In this document: one piece after another, positions 33,109 through 42,177 of the stretch
Layout of the letters: every line of letters starts with the position of its first letter
Position numbering within the stretch: the first letter of the stretch is position 1
Source of the DNA: Martelella sp. HB161492
Lineage (GTDB): Bacteria > Pseudomonadota > Alphaproteobacteria > Rhizobiales > Rhizobiaceae
Length of the DNA stretch: 64,000 bases
NCBI RefSeq assembly: GCF_013184775.1
Contig: NZ_JAATVV010000002.1
Location: forward strand, 338,301-402,300
Reading direction: 5' to 3'
Position numbers and translations under genes: made by a program
Notes under the pieces: model-generated
What the model saw: only the letters and a program-made list of their open reading frames with translations
Databases searched by the model: none
What the model was told of the DNA's origin: nothing

Positions 33109-34500
33109 ATGACTTCAACCCGTATCGAAACCGACACCTTTGGCCCGATCGAGGTCGCAAGCGATCGCTACTGGGGTGCACAGGCCCAGCGCTCGCTCGG
33201 CAACTTCAAGATCGGCTGGGAAAAGCAGCCGCTGTCGATCGTGCGTGCGCTTGGCGTGGTCAAGCAATCGGCCGCCCGCGCCAATATGGCACTCGGCCGC
33301 CTCGACCCGAAGATTGGCGAAGCCATCATTGCCGCCGCTCAGGAAGTCATCGACGGCAAGCTCAACGACCATTTCCCGCTCGTTGTGTGGCAGACCGGTT
33401 CCGGCACCCAGTCGAACATGAATGCCAACGAAGTCATTTCCAACCGCGCGATTGAAATGCTTGGCGGCGAGATGGGATCGAAGAAGCCGGTCCATCCCAA
33501 TGACCATGTCAATATGAGCCAGTCGTCCAACGATACCTATCCGACGGCCATGCATATTGCCTGCGCCGAGCAGATCGTTCACCACCTGCTGCCGAACCTG
33601 AAGCACCTGCAGCAGGCCCTGGCTGCCAAGGAAAAGGAATTCGCCGCGATCATCAAGATCGGCCGCACCCATACCCAGGACGCCACGCCGCTGACGCTCG
33701 GCCAGGAATTCTCCGGCTATGCCGCGCAGGTTGCCTCCGCCATCAAGCGCATCGAGCTGTCGATGACCGGGCTTTACGAGCTCGCCCAGGGCGGAACCGC
33801 TGTCGGCACCGGCCTGAACGCACCGATCGGCTTTGCCGAAAAGGTTGCCGAGGAAGCAGCCAAGATCACCGGCCTGCCCTTCGTCACCGCACCGAACAAG
33901 TTTGAGGCACTTGCCGCTCACGACGCCATGGTCTTTGCCCACGGCGCCATCAATGCAGCGGCGGCCGCCTGCTTCAAGATCGCCAACGACATCCGCTACC
34001 TCGCCTCCGGCCCGCGTTCCGGCCTCGGCGAACTGGCGCTGCCGGAAAACGAGCCGGGCTCATCGATCATGCCGGGCAAGGTCAACCCGACCCAGAACGA
34101 AGCCATGACCCAGGTCTGCGCCCATATCTTCGGCAATCAGGCAGCACTCACCTTTGCCGGCAGCCAGGGCCAGTTCGAGCTCAATGTCTACAATCCGATG
34201 ATGGCCTACAACTTCCTGCAGTCGGTGCAGCTCTTGGGCGACGCCGCCCTCTCCTTCACCGACAATTGCGTCGTTGGCATCAAGGCCCGCGAAGACAACA
34301 TCAAGGCAGGTCTGGAACGCTCGCTGATGCTGGTGACCGCGCTCGCGCCGAAAATCGGCTACGACGCTGCCGCCAAGATCGCCAAGACCGCGCACAAGAA
34401 CAACACCACGCTGCGTGAGGAAGCCCTTGCAACGGGACTCGTCACCGAAGCTGACTATGACGAGCTGGTCCGTCCGGAGCTGATGATTGCGCCGCACTGA
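33109..34500 (+). CDS. fumC: Class II fumarate hydratase
   Basis: 463 residues, the normal length of the iron-independent class II fumarase that interconverts fumarate and malate in the TCA cycle. The fumarase/aspartase signature [11 protein letters not shown] is near residue 316-326, and the active-site regions [14 protein letters not shown] (near 97) and [14 protein letters not shown] (near 129) are complete. The ATG at 33109 has AGAGGAAA upstream; the longer frame from 33001 is not family-like. It is followed by a strong terminator and is monocistronic. Being iron-independent, it remains active when Fe-S clusters are scarce. Confidence 0.97.
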   Translation: MTSTRIETDTFGPIEVASDRYWGAQAQRSLGNFKIGWEKQPLSIVRALGVVKQSAARANMALGRLDPKIGEAIIAAAQEVIDGKLNDHFPLVVWQTGSGTQSNMNANEVISNRAIEMLGGEMGSKKPVHPNDHVNMSQSSNDTYPTAMHIACAEQIVHHLLPNLKHLQQALAAKEKEFAAIIKIGRTHTQDATPLTLGQEFSGYAAQVASAIKRIELSMTGLYELAQGGTAVGTGLNAPIGFAEKVAEEAAKITGLPFVTAPNKFEALAAHDAMVFAHGAINAAAAACFKIANDIRYLASGPRSGLGELALPENEPGSSIMPGKVNPTQNEAMTQVCAHIFGNQAALTFAGSQGQFELNVYNPMMAYNFLQSVQLLGDAALSFTDNCVVGIKAREDNIKAGLERSLMLVTALAPKIGYDAAAKIAKTAHKNNTTLREEALATGLVTEADYDELVRPELMIAPH

Positions 34501-34530
34501 TCGGCCCACGCTTTCTTTGTGACATGATGA

Positions 34531-34558
34531 TCCCGGCCGGAAACGGCCGGGATTTTTT
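34531..34558 (+). terminator. Rho-independent terminator after fumC
   Basis: TCCCGGCCG and CGGCCGGGA form a perfect 9-bp stem capped by a GAAA tetraloop and followed by TTTTTT, 30 nt after the stop. Confidence 0.93.
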
Positions 34559-34564
34559 ATGCCC

Positions 34565-35185
34565 TCACACCTTCAGCGCCGCTGCCACCGCGACCATGCC
34601 GAAACCGATCAGAATGCCTCCGGAGACGCGCGCGACCCAGTGGGCGAAGCTTTCCGGCAGGCGGTGCCGGACGATGGCGACGAGGCCGGACAGGAACAGC
34701 CACCACATGAGCGAACCGCAGAAAATGCCGAAAACGACGACCAGTGCCGCCTGGCCGCGCCCGACATCGGCAAGACCGAAGCCGGCAAAGATCGCGGCAA
34801 AGGACAGGATCGTCGCCGGATTGGCGATGGTCAGCAGATAGGTGGTGGCGAAGGTCTTGACGAGATCATTGCCCGCCGTCTCCGGTGCAGCCTCGGCGCC
34901 GCTGCGCCGCATGTCGCGCCAGCCTAGAAAGATCAGAAACGCCCCGCCTGCAACCGCGAGCGGCATCGAAATCACCGCCAGCACGGAGGAAAAGGCCGAG
35001 AAGCCGAAGGCCGCCAGCGCACCATAGGTGGCATCCGCAAGAGCGGTCCCGAACCCGCCGGAAAAGCCCGCAAAAAATCCGCGCCTGAGCGTCCGGTTGA
35101 TGCAGAGCGCGCCGATCGGCCCGAGCGGCGCGGCGATGGCAAGGCCGATGACCAGGGATTTGATGAGCAGCGGCATCAGCATCAT
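34565..35185 (-). CDS. LysE family amino-acid exporter
   Basis: 206 residues with about six hydrophobic segments and the LysE/RhtB hallmark GLAIAAPLGPIGALCINRTL near the N-terminus. These inner-membrane proteins export amino acids or related metabolites. Its start overlaps the stop of the preceding Lrp-type regulator by 4 nt, the classic regulator-exporter arrangement in which the Lrp protein senses an amino acid and controls its efflux. The exported amino acid cannot be read from sequence. It converges on fumC. Confidence 0.88.
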   Translation of the reverse strand: MMLMPLLIKSLVIGLAIAAPLGPIGALCINRTLRRGFFAGFSGGFGTALADATYGALAAFGFSAFSSVLAVISMPLAVAGGAFLIFLGWRDMRRSGAEAAPETAGNDLVKTFATTYLLTIANPATILSFAAIFAGFGLADVGRGQAALVVVFGIFCGSLMWWLFLSGLVAIVRHRLPESFAHWVARVSGGILIGFGMVAVAAALKV

Positions 35186-35637
35186 GACGGATCTCCATCA
35201 TCTCGAAATGAACGTTCTCGTACGGTGGAGAGCGTGATGATTGTCTCGCTGGCGGCAATGTAGCCAGCCCTTTTGAGTTCGCCCAGAAAGGCCTCGACAT
35301 CGCCGAGCACGGCGAAGCGCAGTTTCAGAAGATAAGACCAGCGACCCGACACATGATGGCATTCCAGCACATCGCAATGGCGTGCCATCGCCCTGCGGAA
35401 CGCCTCCTCATCGGCATCAGCAGCCAGCAGGAGCTGGATGAAGACCAATACGCTTTCATCAAGCGCGCGATGGCTGACCTCGACGGTAAAGCGCCGAATC
35501 ACGCCGGTCGCCTGCAGCCTGCGAATACGCTCGTTGACCGCCGATTGCGACAGACCGACCGCCGTCCCGATATCGGCAAGCGAACGGCGCGCATCGGCGC
35601 CAAGCAGGTTGATGATCTTGCGGTCTGTGCGGTCCAT
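35182..35637 (-). CDS. Lrp/AsnC family transcriptional regulator
   Basis: 151 residues. The N-terminal helix-turn-helix (MDRTDRKIINLLGADARRSLADIGTAVGLSQSAVNERIRRL) and the C-terminal RAM/AsnC ligand-binding domain are of normal size. The ATG at 35637 is chosen because it starts exactly at the family N-terminus; the longer frame adds 30 Cys-rich residues. It overlaps the LysE-type exporter gene by 4 nt and probably controls it in response to the exported amino acid, by analogy with known Lrp-LysE pairs. Confidence 0.9.
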   Translation of the reverse strand: MDRTDRKIINLLGADARRSLADIGTAVGLSQSAVNERIRRLQATGVIRRFTVEVSHRALDESVLVFIQLLLAADADEEAFRRAMARHCDVLECHHVSGRWSYLLKLRFAVLGDVEAFLGELKRAGYIAASETIITLSTVRERSFRDDGDPS

Positions 35638-35714
35638 GATGATCCGTTCCACCCAATAGCACGAGCACTGACACGCCCCAGCGTCAATGACAAGAAATTC
35701 AGCCGGCAGAATAC

Positions 35715-35741
35715 AAAAAGACCGCAAATTTTGCGGTCTTT
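35715..35741 (-). terminator. Rho-independent terminator of the suf operon
   Basis: AAAGACCGCAAA and TTTGCGGTCTTT form a long near-perfect stem separated by a single T, so the apex forms a small A/T loop. On the minus strand it is followed by TTGTAT after a run of T. It lies 77 nt past the sufA stop. Confidence 0.85.
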
Positions 35742-35817
35742 CACATGTCTGACCGCTGAATTTGCGGCATGATCAAAGAAACTGGCTTCGGAGCAGACGT
35801 CAGGCGCGCCCGAAGGC

Positions 35818-36201
35818 TCAATGCGCCGCTTCGCGCGCCTTGGCCAGTTCCGCCAGATCGGCGGCCTTGAGTTCGACGGATTCGCCGCAGCCGCAGGCAG
35901 ATGTCTGGTTCGGATTGTTGAAGACAAAGCCGGTTTTCAGCTTGGTGACTTCGAAATCCATTTCGGTACCGAGCAGATAGAGCGAGGCAGCCGGATCGAC
36001 CCAGACGCAAGCGCCATCGCGCTCGGTAAGGTCATCGCGCGGGTTCGGCTCGCTCACAAGACCGACTTCATATTCCATCCCGGCACAACCGCCCTTCTTG
36101 ATCGAAACCCGGATGCCCTTTGCATCAGGGCCCGAGGCGGCAATGATTTCGCGCACGCGACCGGCGGCGGCATCGGTAAGGGTAATGACCTGAAAGCCCA
36201 T
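35818..36201 (-). CDS. sufA: A-type Fe-S carrier SufA (HesB/IscA family)
   Basis: 127 residues. The three conserved cysteines are present: Cys39 (KKGGCAGMEY) and Cys103/Cys105 in SACGCGES. A-type carriers receive clusters from the SufBCD scaffold and pass them to target proteins. The ATG at 36201 (MGFQVITLTD) is preferred because AAGGAG sits 8 nt upstream; that ribosome site would lie inside the coding region of the longer frame from 36219. It is the last gene of the suf operon, 71 nt after sufT, and is followed by a terminator. Confidence 0.94.
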   Translation of the reverse strand: MGFQVITLTDAAAGRVREIIAASGPDAKGIRVSIKKGGCAGMEYEVGLVSEPNPRDDLTERDGACVWVDPAASLYLLGTEMDFEVTKLKTGFVFNNPNQTSACGCGESVELKAADLAELAKAREAAH

Positions 36202-36272
36202 TTTCTTCTCCTTCAACATCCGGGTTCAAGGCCCGGCGCCCAGGTTCAATGTGTGTGCTGAAGGCCGGCCGG

Positions 36273-36653
36273 TCAATACCAGCCGACGGCAACCTTGGCT
36301 TCTTCCGACATGCGGTCGGGCGTCCACGGCGGATCAAAGGTCATTTCGACCTCGACGCCGGACACGCCTTCAACAGCGCCGACAGCATTTTCCACCCAGG
36401 CCGGCATTTCACCTGCAACCGGGCAGCCGGGCGCCGTCAGCGTCATGGCGATCTTCACCATCCGGTCATCTTCGATATCGATCTTGTAGATCAGACCGAG
36501 CTCGAAAATATCGGCCGGAATTTCCGGATCATAAACCGTCTTCAGCGCCGAGACGATATCATCGCCAAGCCGGGCCAGTTCCTCGGCCGGGATTGCCGAT
36601 CCATTGTCTTCAAGCTTTAGCTCTTCCCGATGATCGGGGTCTTCAAGTGCCAT
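36273..36653 (-). CDS. sufT: SufT / MIP18-family Fe-S assembly protein (DUF59)
   Basis: 126 residues with the DUF59 core: TVYDPEIPADIFELGLIYKIDI, then TLTAPGCPVAGEMP carrying the conserved Cys, then VEMTFDPPWTPDRMSEEAK. SufT-like proteins aid Fe-S cluster maturation, particularly under high demand. The ATG at 36653 follows GAGGAGC and lies 10 nt after the sufS stop. Position between sufS and sufA is the standard one in alphaproteobacterial suf operons. Confidence 0.93.
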   Translation of the reverse strand: MALEDPDHREELKLEDNGSAIPAEELARLGDDIVSALKTVYDPEIPADIFELGLIYKIDIEDDRMVKIAMTLTAPGCPVAGEMPAWVENAVGAVEGVSGVEVEMTFDPPWTPDRMSEEAKVAVGWY

Positions 36654-36663
36654 GAAATGCTCC

Positions 36664-37914
36664 TCAGGCGAAGAAGGATCGCGCATAGTCGAGAGCCTCG
36701 ACCAATGCATCGACTTCAGCCTTTGTATTATACATGCCGAAAGATGCGCGGCATGTCGAGGTCACACCGAAACGGGTGAGCAACGGCTGGGCGCAATGGG
36801 TACCGGCCCTGACAGCAACGCCGCGCCGGTCAATAATCGTCGAAATGTCGTGCGCATGCACGCCTTCAATGGCAAAAGAGAAGATGCTGCCCTTGTCCGG
36901 CGCATTGCCGAAAACCTTCAGCGCGTTCACATGCGACAGCTGCTCGCGCGCATAGGCGGTCAGCGAAGCCTCATGTTCAGCGATCGCCGCCCGGCCAACG
37001 CCTTCCATATAATCAAGCGCAACGCCAAGCCCGATCGCCTGCACGATCGGCGGTGTACCGGCCTCGAAACGATGCGGCGGCTCGGCATAGGTGATCCGCT
37101 CAAGCGAGACCTCACCGATCATCTCGCCGCCGCCCTGAAACGGACGCATCGATGCCAGCCGCTCGGCCTTGCCGTAAAGCACGCCAATGCCGGAGGGACC
37201 ATAAAGCTTGTGGCCGGTGACCGCATACCAGTCACAGTCGATATCCTGAACATCGACCGGCATGTGAACCGCGCCCTGCGACCCGTCGATCAGCACCGGA
37301 ATGCCGCGTTCATGGGCAATACGGCAGACTTCCTTGACATCGACGACCGTACCGAGCGCGTTCGACATATGCGTCAGCGCGACGAGCTTGGTCCGCTCCG
37401 TCAGGCACTTCTCGAAGTCCTCGATATGGAACACGCCGTCATCATCGACCGGCGCCCATACGAGCTTGGCACCCTTGCGCTCGCGCACGAAATGCCACGG
37501 CACGATATTGGCGTGATGCTCCATGATCGAGATGACGATCTCGTCGCCCTCTCCGATATTGTCCATCGCCCAGCCATAGGCGACCGTGTTGATCGCTTCG
37601 GTGGAGGATTTGGTGAAGACGATCTCGTCAACGGATGGCGCATTGAGGAAACGGCGCACCTTCTCGCGCGCCGCCTCATAGGCATCGGTTGCCGCATTGG
37701 AAAGAAAATGCAGGCCGCGATGCACATTGGCATATTCGTGGGCATAGGCATTGGACACCGCGTCAATGACAGTCTGCGGCTTCTGTGCGGATGCACCATT
37801 GTCGAGATAGACCAGCGGCTTGCCATAGACCTCGCGGGCAAGGATCGGAAAATCCGCCCGGATCGCCTCAACATCATAGGCGGGTGACCCCGTCTTTAAA
37901 ACAGCCTCATTCAT
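36664..37914 (-). CDS. sufS: SufS cysteine desulfurase (group II)
   Basis: 416 residues. A PLP-dependent enzyme that removes sulfur from cysteine for cluster assembly. The PLP-binding Lys lies in AVTGHKLYGPSGIGVLYG and the catalytic Cys in RAGTHCAQPLLTRFG, in the short-loop form typical of group II (SufS). The start MNEAVLKTG at 37914 overlaps the end of sufD by 8 nt. No sufE gene is seen nearby, so the sulfur acceptor may be encoded elsewhere. Confidence 0.95.
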   Translation of the reverse strand: MNEAVLKTGSPAYDVEAIRADFPILAREVYGKPLVYLDNGASAQKPQTVIDAVSNAYAHEYANVHRGLHFLSNAATDAYEAAREKVRRFLNAPSVDEIVFTKSSTEAINTVAYGWAMDNIGEGDEIVISIMEHHANIVPWHFVRERKGAKLVWAPVDDDGVFHIEDFEKCLTERTKLVALTHMSNALGTVVDVKEVCRIAHERGIPVLIDGSQGAVHMPVDVQDIDCDWYAVTGHKLYGPSGIGVLYGKAERLASMRPFQGGGEMIGEVSLERITYAEPPHRFEAGTPPIVQAIGLGVALDYMEGVGRAAIAEHEASLTAYAREQLSHVNALKVFGNAPDKGSIFSFAIEGVHAHDISTIIDRRGVAVRAGTHCAQPLLTRFGVTSTCRASFGMYNTKAEVDALVEALDYARSFFA

Positions 37915-39181
37915 GACGCTCCAGCCAATCCGCGATGATCGCCTCGACAGCGCCGGAGATCTCTTCGCTTTCCAGTTCCTCGACGATCTCAGCCACGAAG
38001 GCATTGATCAGCAGGCCACGGGCCACCTTTTCCGGGATACCGCGCGCCATCATGTAATAGAGGTGAACGGGATCCAGATCGGTGACGGTCGCCCCATGGC
38101 CGCACTGCACGTCATCGGCAAAGATTTCCAGCTCCGGCTTGGCAGAGAAGGAACCGTCATCGGTCATCAGCAGCGTGTTGCAGGCCATCTTGGCATCAAC
38201 TTTCTGCGCATCGGGCGCCACCCGGATCATGCCCTGGAACACACCGCGGGCGCGGTCGAACACCACATTGCGGATCGTCTCTGTCGAGGTCGTGTTGGGC
38301 ACGTTGTGGCCGAGCGTGAAGGTGATGTCGGTGTGGGTATCGCCACCGAGCAGATTGACGCCGCGCAGCATCAGATCGGCACCCTCGCCCACCACATCGC
38401 AATCAATCTCCTGGCGCACCAGCTTGCCGCCGGCATTGACCACCAGAAGCTTCAGCTTCGCGTTCTCGCCAAGCGAAATCGTCAGCTTGCCAAGATGCGT
38501 ATCGGCAGCGCCCTGACGCTGCAGGATGATATAGGTCACCTCGGTGTCCTTGCCGAGGGTGAGCGCGGTTACGGCGCTCACAAGCGCCGGCGCATCACCT
38601 GGTGCAACATGCTGTTCCACCAGCGTTGCAGAAGCGCCGTCACCAATGGTCACCGCATTGCGGGTATGGGCCTGGCCGCCGCTGTGCACCGCCTGAATTT
38701 CCACCGGCATGGAAAGCGCCGCGCCTGCCGGCACGTCGACGACATAGCCGTCGCTGACCAGCGCGCCGTTGATCACCGCAATCGCATCATCGCGACGCGA
38801 CACCGCAAGCGCCTCGGCATAGCCGCCCTCGCCGATAACATGGGCAAGCGTCCTCACCGAGACACCGCCCTCAAGGGCTGTGTCGCGGGCGGCGCCGTTA
38901 TTGAGCTTCAGCACGGAAGCCCCTTCCAGCAGCGGCGCAACACCGCCGACGCTCTCGCCATCGGCTTCGGGGATGGCGCGCAGCAGGCTCTTGAGATCCG
39001 TGTAATGCCAGGCCTCGACACGGCGTGTCGGCAGACCGGTGGTGGAAAGCGCACTGACAAGACGGTCACGCGCAGTTGTCACGTCCGCATCGCCCGGCAA
39101 TTCACCAAGCTTTGCGCCGAAGGAGGCGATCAGCGCCTGTTCGGCCGCTGTCAGTACGATATTTTTTTGCACGTTCATCAC
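37907..39181 (-). CDS. sufD: SufD, Fe-S scaffold subunit
   Basis: 424 residues of the SufBD beta-helix family. Typical sequence in the C-terminal half includes TISLGENAKLKLLVVNAGGKLVRQEID and KPELEIFADDVQCGHGATVTDLD, with the conserved Cys and His that take part in cluster formation with SufB. It forms the SufBC2D scaffold complex in the cytoplasm. Two adjacent start codons (39181 and 39178) cannot be told apart. It begins 11 nt after sufC and overlaps sufS. Confidence 0.94.
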   Translation of the reverse strand: MMNVQKNIVLTAAEQALIASFGAKLGELPGDADVTTARDRLVSALSTTGLPTRRVEAWHYTDLKSLLRAIPEADGESVGGVAPLLEGASVLKLNNGAARDTALEGGVSVRTLAHVIGEGGYAEALAVSRRDDAIAVINGALVSDGYVVDVPAGAALSMPVEIQAVHSGGQAHTRNAVTIGDGASATLVEQHVAPGDAPALVSAVTALTLGKDTEVTYIILQRQGAADTHLGKLTISLGENAKLKLLVVNAGGKLVRQEIDCDVVGEGADLMLRGVNLLGGDTHTDITFTLGHNVPNTTSTETIRNVVFDRARGVFQGMIRVAPDAQKVDAKMACNTLLMTDDGSFSAKPELEIFADDVQCGHGATVTDLDPVHLYYMMARGIPEKVARGLLINAFVAEIVEELESEEISGAVEAIIADWLERHE

Positions 39182-39192
39182 GCTCTCCCGGC

Positions 39193-39948
39193 TCAGGCCG
39201 CAGCGCCGATGATATCGGCATAGCCATTGGCTTCAAGTTCCAGCGCCAGGTTCTTGTCGCCGGTCTTGATGATCTGGCCCTTGTAGAGAACATGGACCGT
39301 GTCCGGCACGATGTAATCGAGCAGGCGCTGATAGTGGGTGATCACCATGGTCGAGCGGGTCGGCGAGCGCAGGGCATTCACGCCGTCAGCGACGATCTTC
39401 AGCGCGTCGATATCAAGGCCCGAATCGGTTTCGTCAAGCACGCAGAGCTTCGGCTCCAGAAGCGCCATCTGCAGGATTTCGGCGCGCTTCTTCTCGCCGC
39501 CGGAAAAGCCGACGTTGAGCGGACGCTTCAGCATGTCGAAATCGATCTTCAGTTCGGCGGCACCGGCCTTGACCTTGCGGATGAAGTCCGGCGTCGAAAG
39601 CTCGGCCTCGCCGCGCGCCTTGCGCTGTTCGTTGATCGCCACCTTCAGGAACTGCATGGTGGCAACACCCGGGATCTCGACCGGATACTGGAAGGCCAGG
39701 AAAATGCCCTTGGCAGCGCGCTCGGCAGCGTCCAGCTCAAGGATGTTCTCACCGTTGAACAGGATCTCGCCCTCGGTCACTTCATAGTCTTCGCGACCGG
39801 AGAGGATATAGGACAGCGTCGACTTGCCGGAGCCGTTCGGCCCCATGATGGCAGCCACTTCGCCGTCCTGAATGGTGAGGCTCAGGCCACGGATGATTTC
39901 GGTGCCTTCATCGGCAATACGGGCATGCAGGTTCTTGATCTCAAGCAT
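39193..39948 (-). CDS. sufC: SufC, ATPase of the Suf scaffold
   Basis: 251 residues, an ABC-type ATPase that is not a transporter. Walker A GPNGSGKST is near 36-44, the signature is the family-typical FSGGEKKRAEILQ, followed by LCVLDETDSGLD in place of the usual DEP. It binds SufB and SufD and drives conformational change during cluster assembly. It lies 13 nt after the cupin gene and 11 nt before sufD. Confidence 0.96.
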   Translation of the reverse strand: MLEIKNLHARIADEGTEIIRGLSLTIQDGEVAAIMGPNGSGKSTLSYILSGREDYEVTEGEILFNGENILELDAAERAAKGIFLAFQYPVEIPGVATMQFLKVAINEQRKARGEAELSTPDFIRKVKAGAAELKIDFDMLKRPLNVGFSGGEKKRAEILQMALLEPKLCVLDETDSGLDIDALKIVADGVNALRSPTRSTMVITHYQRLLDYIVPDTVHVLYKGQIIKTGDKNLALELEANGYADIIGAAA

Positions 39949-39961
39949 GATTAAATTCCTG

Positions 39962-40444
39962 TCAAATCTCGCCGTCGAAATAATCGAGGCTGGCGGCCTT
40001 GCGGCCGATGAATCTAAAGGGTTCGTCTGAACCGTCCTGACGCGTGCTCACCAGAAACTTGTCAGAGTCCGGGTACTCGCAGAGGTCGGGTTCTTGCATC
40101 GTCGAAACACAAAGATATTTCAGGTCCTGTGTTCCGGTATTGATCAGATGGTGCGCCGTTTCGCGGCCACCGGCCGGGGCAGCAAGAATATCACCGGCGC
40201 GAACCGGGAAATGTTCACCGCCATAGCGATAGGACCCCTCACCGGAGAGGATGAAAAACATCTCTTCCCGGGTGTGGTGGTTATGAAACGGGCAGCAGCG
40301 CTTTCCCGGGGGAACGATCGTCAGGTTATAGCCCAGCTTCCTTGCGCCGATGACACTGCCGAGAGGCGCGTATCGCTCGGCAAACAACGTACCGGCTGAA
40401 GCCTCGATGAGCGGAACCTCATCGATATTGACGACCGGCCTCAT
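39962..40444 (-). CDS. Cupin-domain protein inside the suf operon
   Basis: 160 residues forming a single cupin. Motif 1 is present as HNHHTREEMFFILSGEG (metal-binding His and Glu) and motif 2 as GDILAAPAGGRETAHHLINTG with its His. A vicinal Cys pair (KRCCPFHNH) sits just before the metal site, which is unusual and could bind metal or be redox-active. It starts 1 nt into the sufB stop region and is followed 13 nt later by sufC, so it is translated as part of the operon. Cupins of this type bind metal ions and sugars or act as small dioxygenases. A role in iron handling or sulfur oxidation for Fe-S assembly is inferred from position only. Confidence 0.85.
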   Translation of the reverse strand: MRPVVNIDEVPLIEASAGTLFAERYAPLGSVIGARKLGYNLTIVPPGKRCCPFHNHHTREEMFFILSGEGSYRYGGEHFPVRAGDILAAPAGGRETAHHLINTGTQDLKYLCVSTMQEPDLCEYPDSDKFLVSTRQDGSDEPFRFIGRKAASLDYFDGEI

Positions 40445-41934
40445 CAGCCGACACTCCCTTCCAGCGAGATGCCAATCAGCTTCTGCGCTTCGACGGCGAA
40501 TTCCATCGGCAGCTCCTGAATGACCTCGCGGACGAAGCCGTTGACGATCAGCGCGATCGCCTCTTCTTCGGGAATGCCGCGCTGCATGCAGTAAAACAGC
40601 TGATCCTCGGAAATCTTCGACGTCGTCGCCTCATGCTCGAAGCGCGCGGATGCATTGCCGGCCTCGATATAGGGAACCGTATGCGCGCCGCATTTGTCAC
40701 CGATCAGCAGGCTGTCGCACTGGGTGAAATTGCGGGCATTTTCCGCCCGGCGGTGGGCCGAAACCTGACCGCGATAGGTATTGTTGGAAAAACCCGCCGA
40801 AATCCCCTTGGAGATGATGCGGCTCGACGTGTTCTTGCCGAGATGGATCATCTTGGTGCCGCTGTCGATCTGCTGATGGCCGTTTGAAACGGCAATCGAG
40901 TAGAATTCGCCGCGCGAATTGTCGCCGCGCAGGATGCAGGACGGGTATTTCCAGGTAATCGCCGAACCGGTTTCGACCTGGGTCCAGGAAATCTTGGAGT
41001 TCTTGCCGCGGCAATCACCACGCTTGGTGACGAAATTATAGATGCCGCCCTTGCCGTCCTTGTCGCCCGGATACCAGTTCTGCACGGTGGAATACTTGAT
41101 CTCGGCGTCATCAAGCGCGATCAGCTCGACCACGGCGGCATGAAGCTGGTTCTCGTCGCGCTGCGGCGCCGTGCAGCCCTCGAGATAGGAGACATAGGCC
41201 CCCTCCTCGGCAATGATCAGCGTGCGCTCGAACTGGCCGGTGTTCTTCTCATTGATGCGGAAATAGGTCGACAGCTCCATCGGGCAGCGCACGCCCTTGG
41301 GCACGAAGACGAAGGACCCATCGGTAAAGACGGCCGAATTCAGCGTCGCATAGAAATTGTCGCTCTGCGGAACGACGGAGCCGAGATATTTCTTCACCAG
41401 ATCGGGATATTCCCGGATCGCTTCGGAAATCGACATGAAGATCACGCCGGCCTTGGCGAGTTCCTTCTTGAAGGTGGTGACGACGGAGACCGAATCGAAC
41501 ACCGCATCGACTGCAACCCTGCCCGATGTGGACTGATGCTGCGGCTGCTGCACGCCGGCCAGGATCTCCTGCTCCTTCAGCGGGATACCGAGTTTCTCGT
41601 AGGTCGCGAGAAGCTCCGGATCGACTTCATCCAGCGTCTTCGGCCCGGTCACGGATTTCGGCGCGGCATAGTAGTAATAGTCGTTGAAATCGATCTTCGG
41701 ATAATCGACGCGCGCCCAGCTGGGCTCTTCCATCGACAGCCAGCGCTGATAGGCTTCCAGCCGCCATTCCAGCATCCAGTCCGGCTCGCCCTTCTTGTGC
41801 GAGATGAAGCGGATAATGTCTTCGGACAGGCCCTTCGGGGCCTTGTCCACCTCGATCATGGTCTCAAAACCATACTTATACTGATCAACGTCGATCTGTT
41901 TGACCTGATCGACGGTCTCCTTCACGGCAGCCAT
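40444..41934 (-). CDS. sufB: SufB, Fe-S scaffold subunit
   Basis: 496 residues, normal for alphaproteobacterial SufB. Strong family segments are [48 protein letters not shown], with the conserved cysteine ligands, and [31 protein letters not shown] at the C-terminus. It is the core cluster scaffold and partner of SufC and SufD. It lies 243 nt downstream of the nifS-like gene, leaving room for its own promoter. Stop and start codons of sufB and the cupin gene touch, indicating coupling. Confidence 0.96.
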   Translation of the reverse strand: MAAVKETVDQVKQIDVDQYKYGFETMIEVDKAPKGLSEDIIRFISHKKGEPDWMLEWRLEAYQRWLSMEEPSWARVDYPKIDFNDYYYYAAPKSVTGPKTLDEVDPELLATYEKLGIPLKEQEILAGVQQPQHQSTSGRVAVDAVFDSVSVVTTFKKELAKAGVIFMSISEAIREYPDLVKKYLGSVVPQSDNFYATLNSAVFTDGSFVFVPKGVRCPMELSTYFRINEKNTGQFERTLIIAEEGAYVSYLEGCTAPQRDENQLHAAVVELIALDDAEIKYSTVQNWYPGDKDGKGGIYNFVTKRGDCRGKNSKISWTQVETGSAITWKYPSCILRGDNSRGEFYSIAVSNGHQQIDSGTKMIHLGKNTSSRIISKGISAGFSNNTYRGQVSAHRRAENARNFTQCDSLLIGDKCGAHTVPYIEAGNASARFEHEATTSKISEDQLFYCMQRGIPEEEAIALIVNGFVREVIQELPMEFAVEAQKLIGISLEGSVG

Positions 41935-42177
41935 GTCATCACTCCACTTTATACCGGATTCAAGGTCCGGCGGCTTCTCGTGTCTCTTGCATCATCTTCC
42001 GGCCGGACACGATCGTCCGCCCACCCCGGAAACATGCGCAAAGTCTAAACTCTCTGAGCGTCTGTCCGCATTATCGGCAAAGCCATGCGGTGCTCAAAGC
42101 GGTGCCTACCGCTTCATTTAATGAGACAAGTGATAATTGTTAACCCCTTGTCGCATACCGATCAGACGTTTTGGCAC

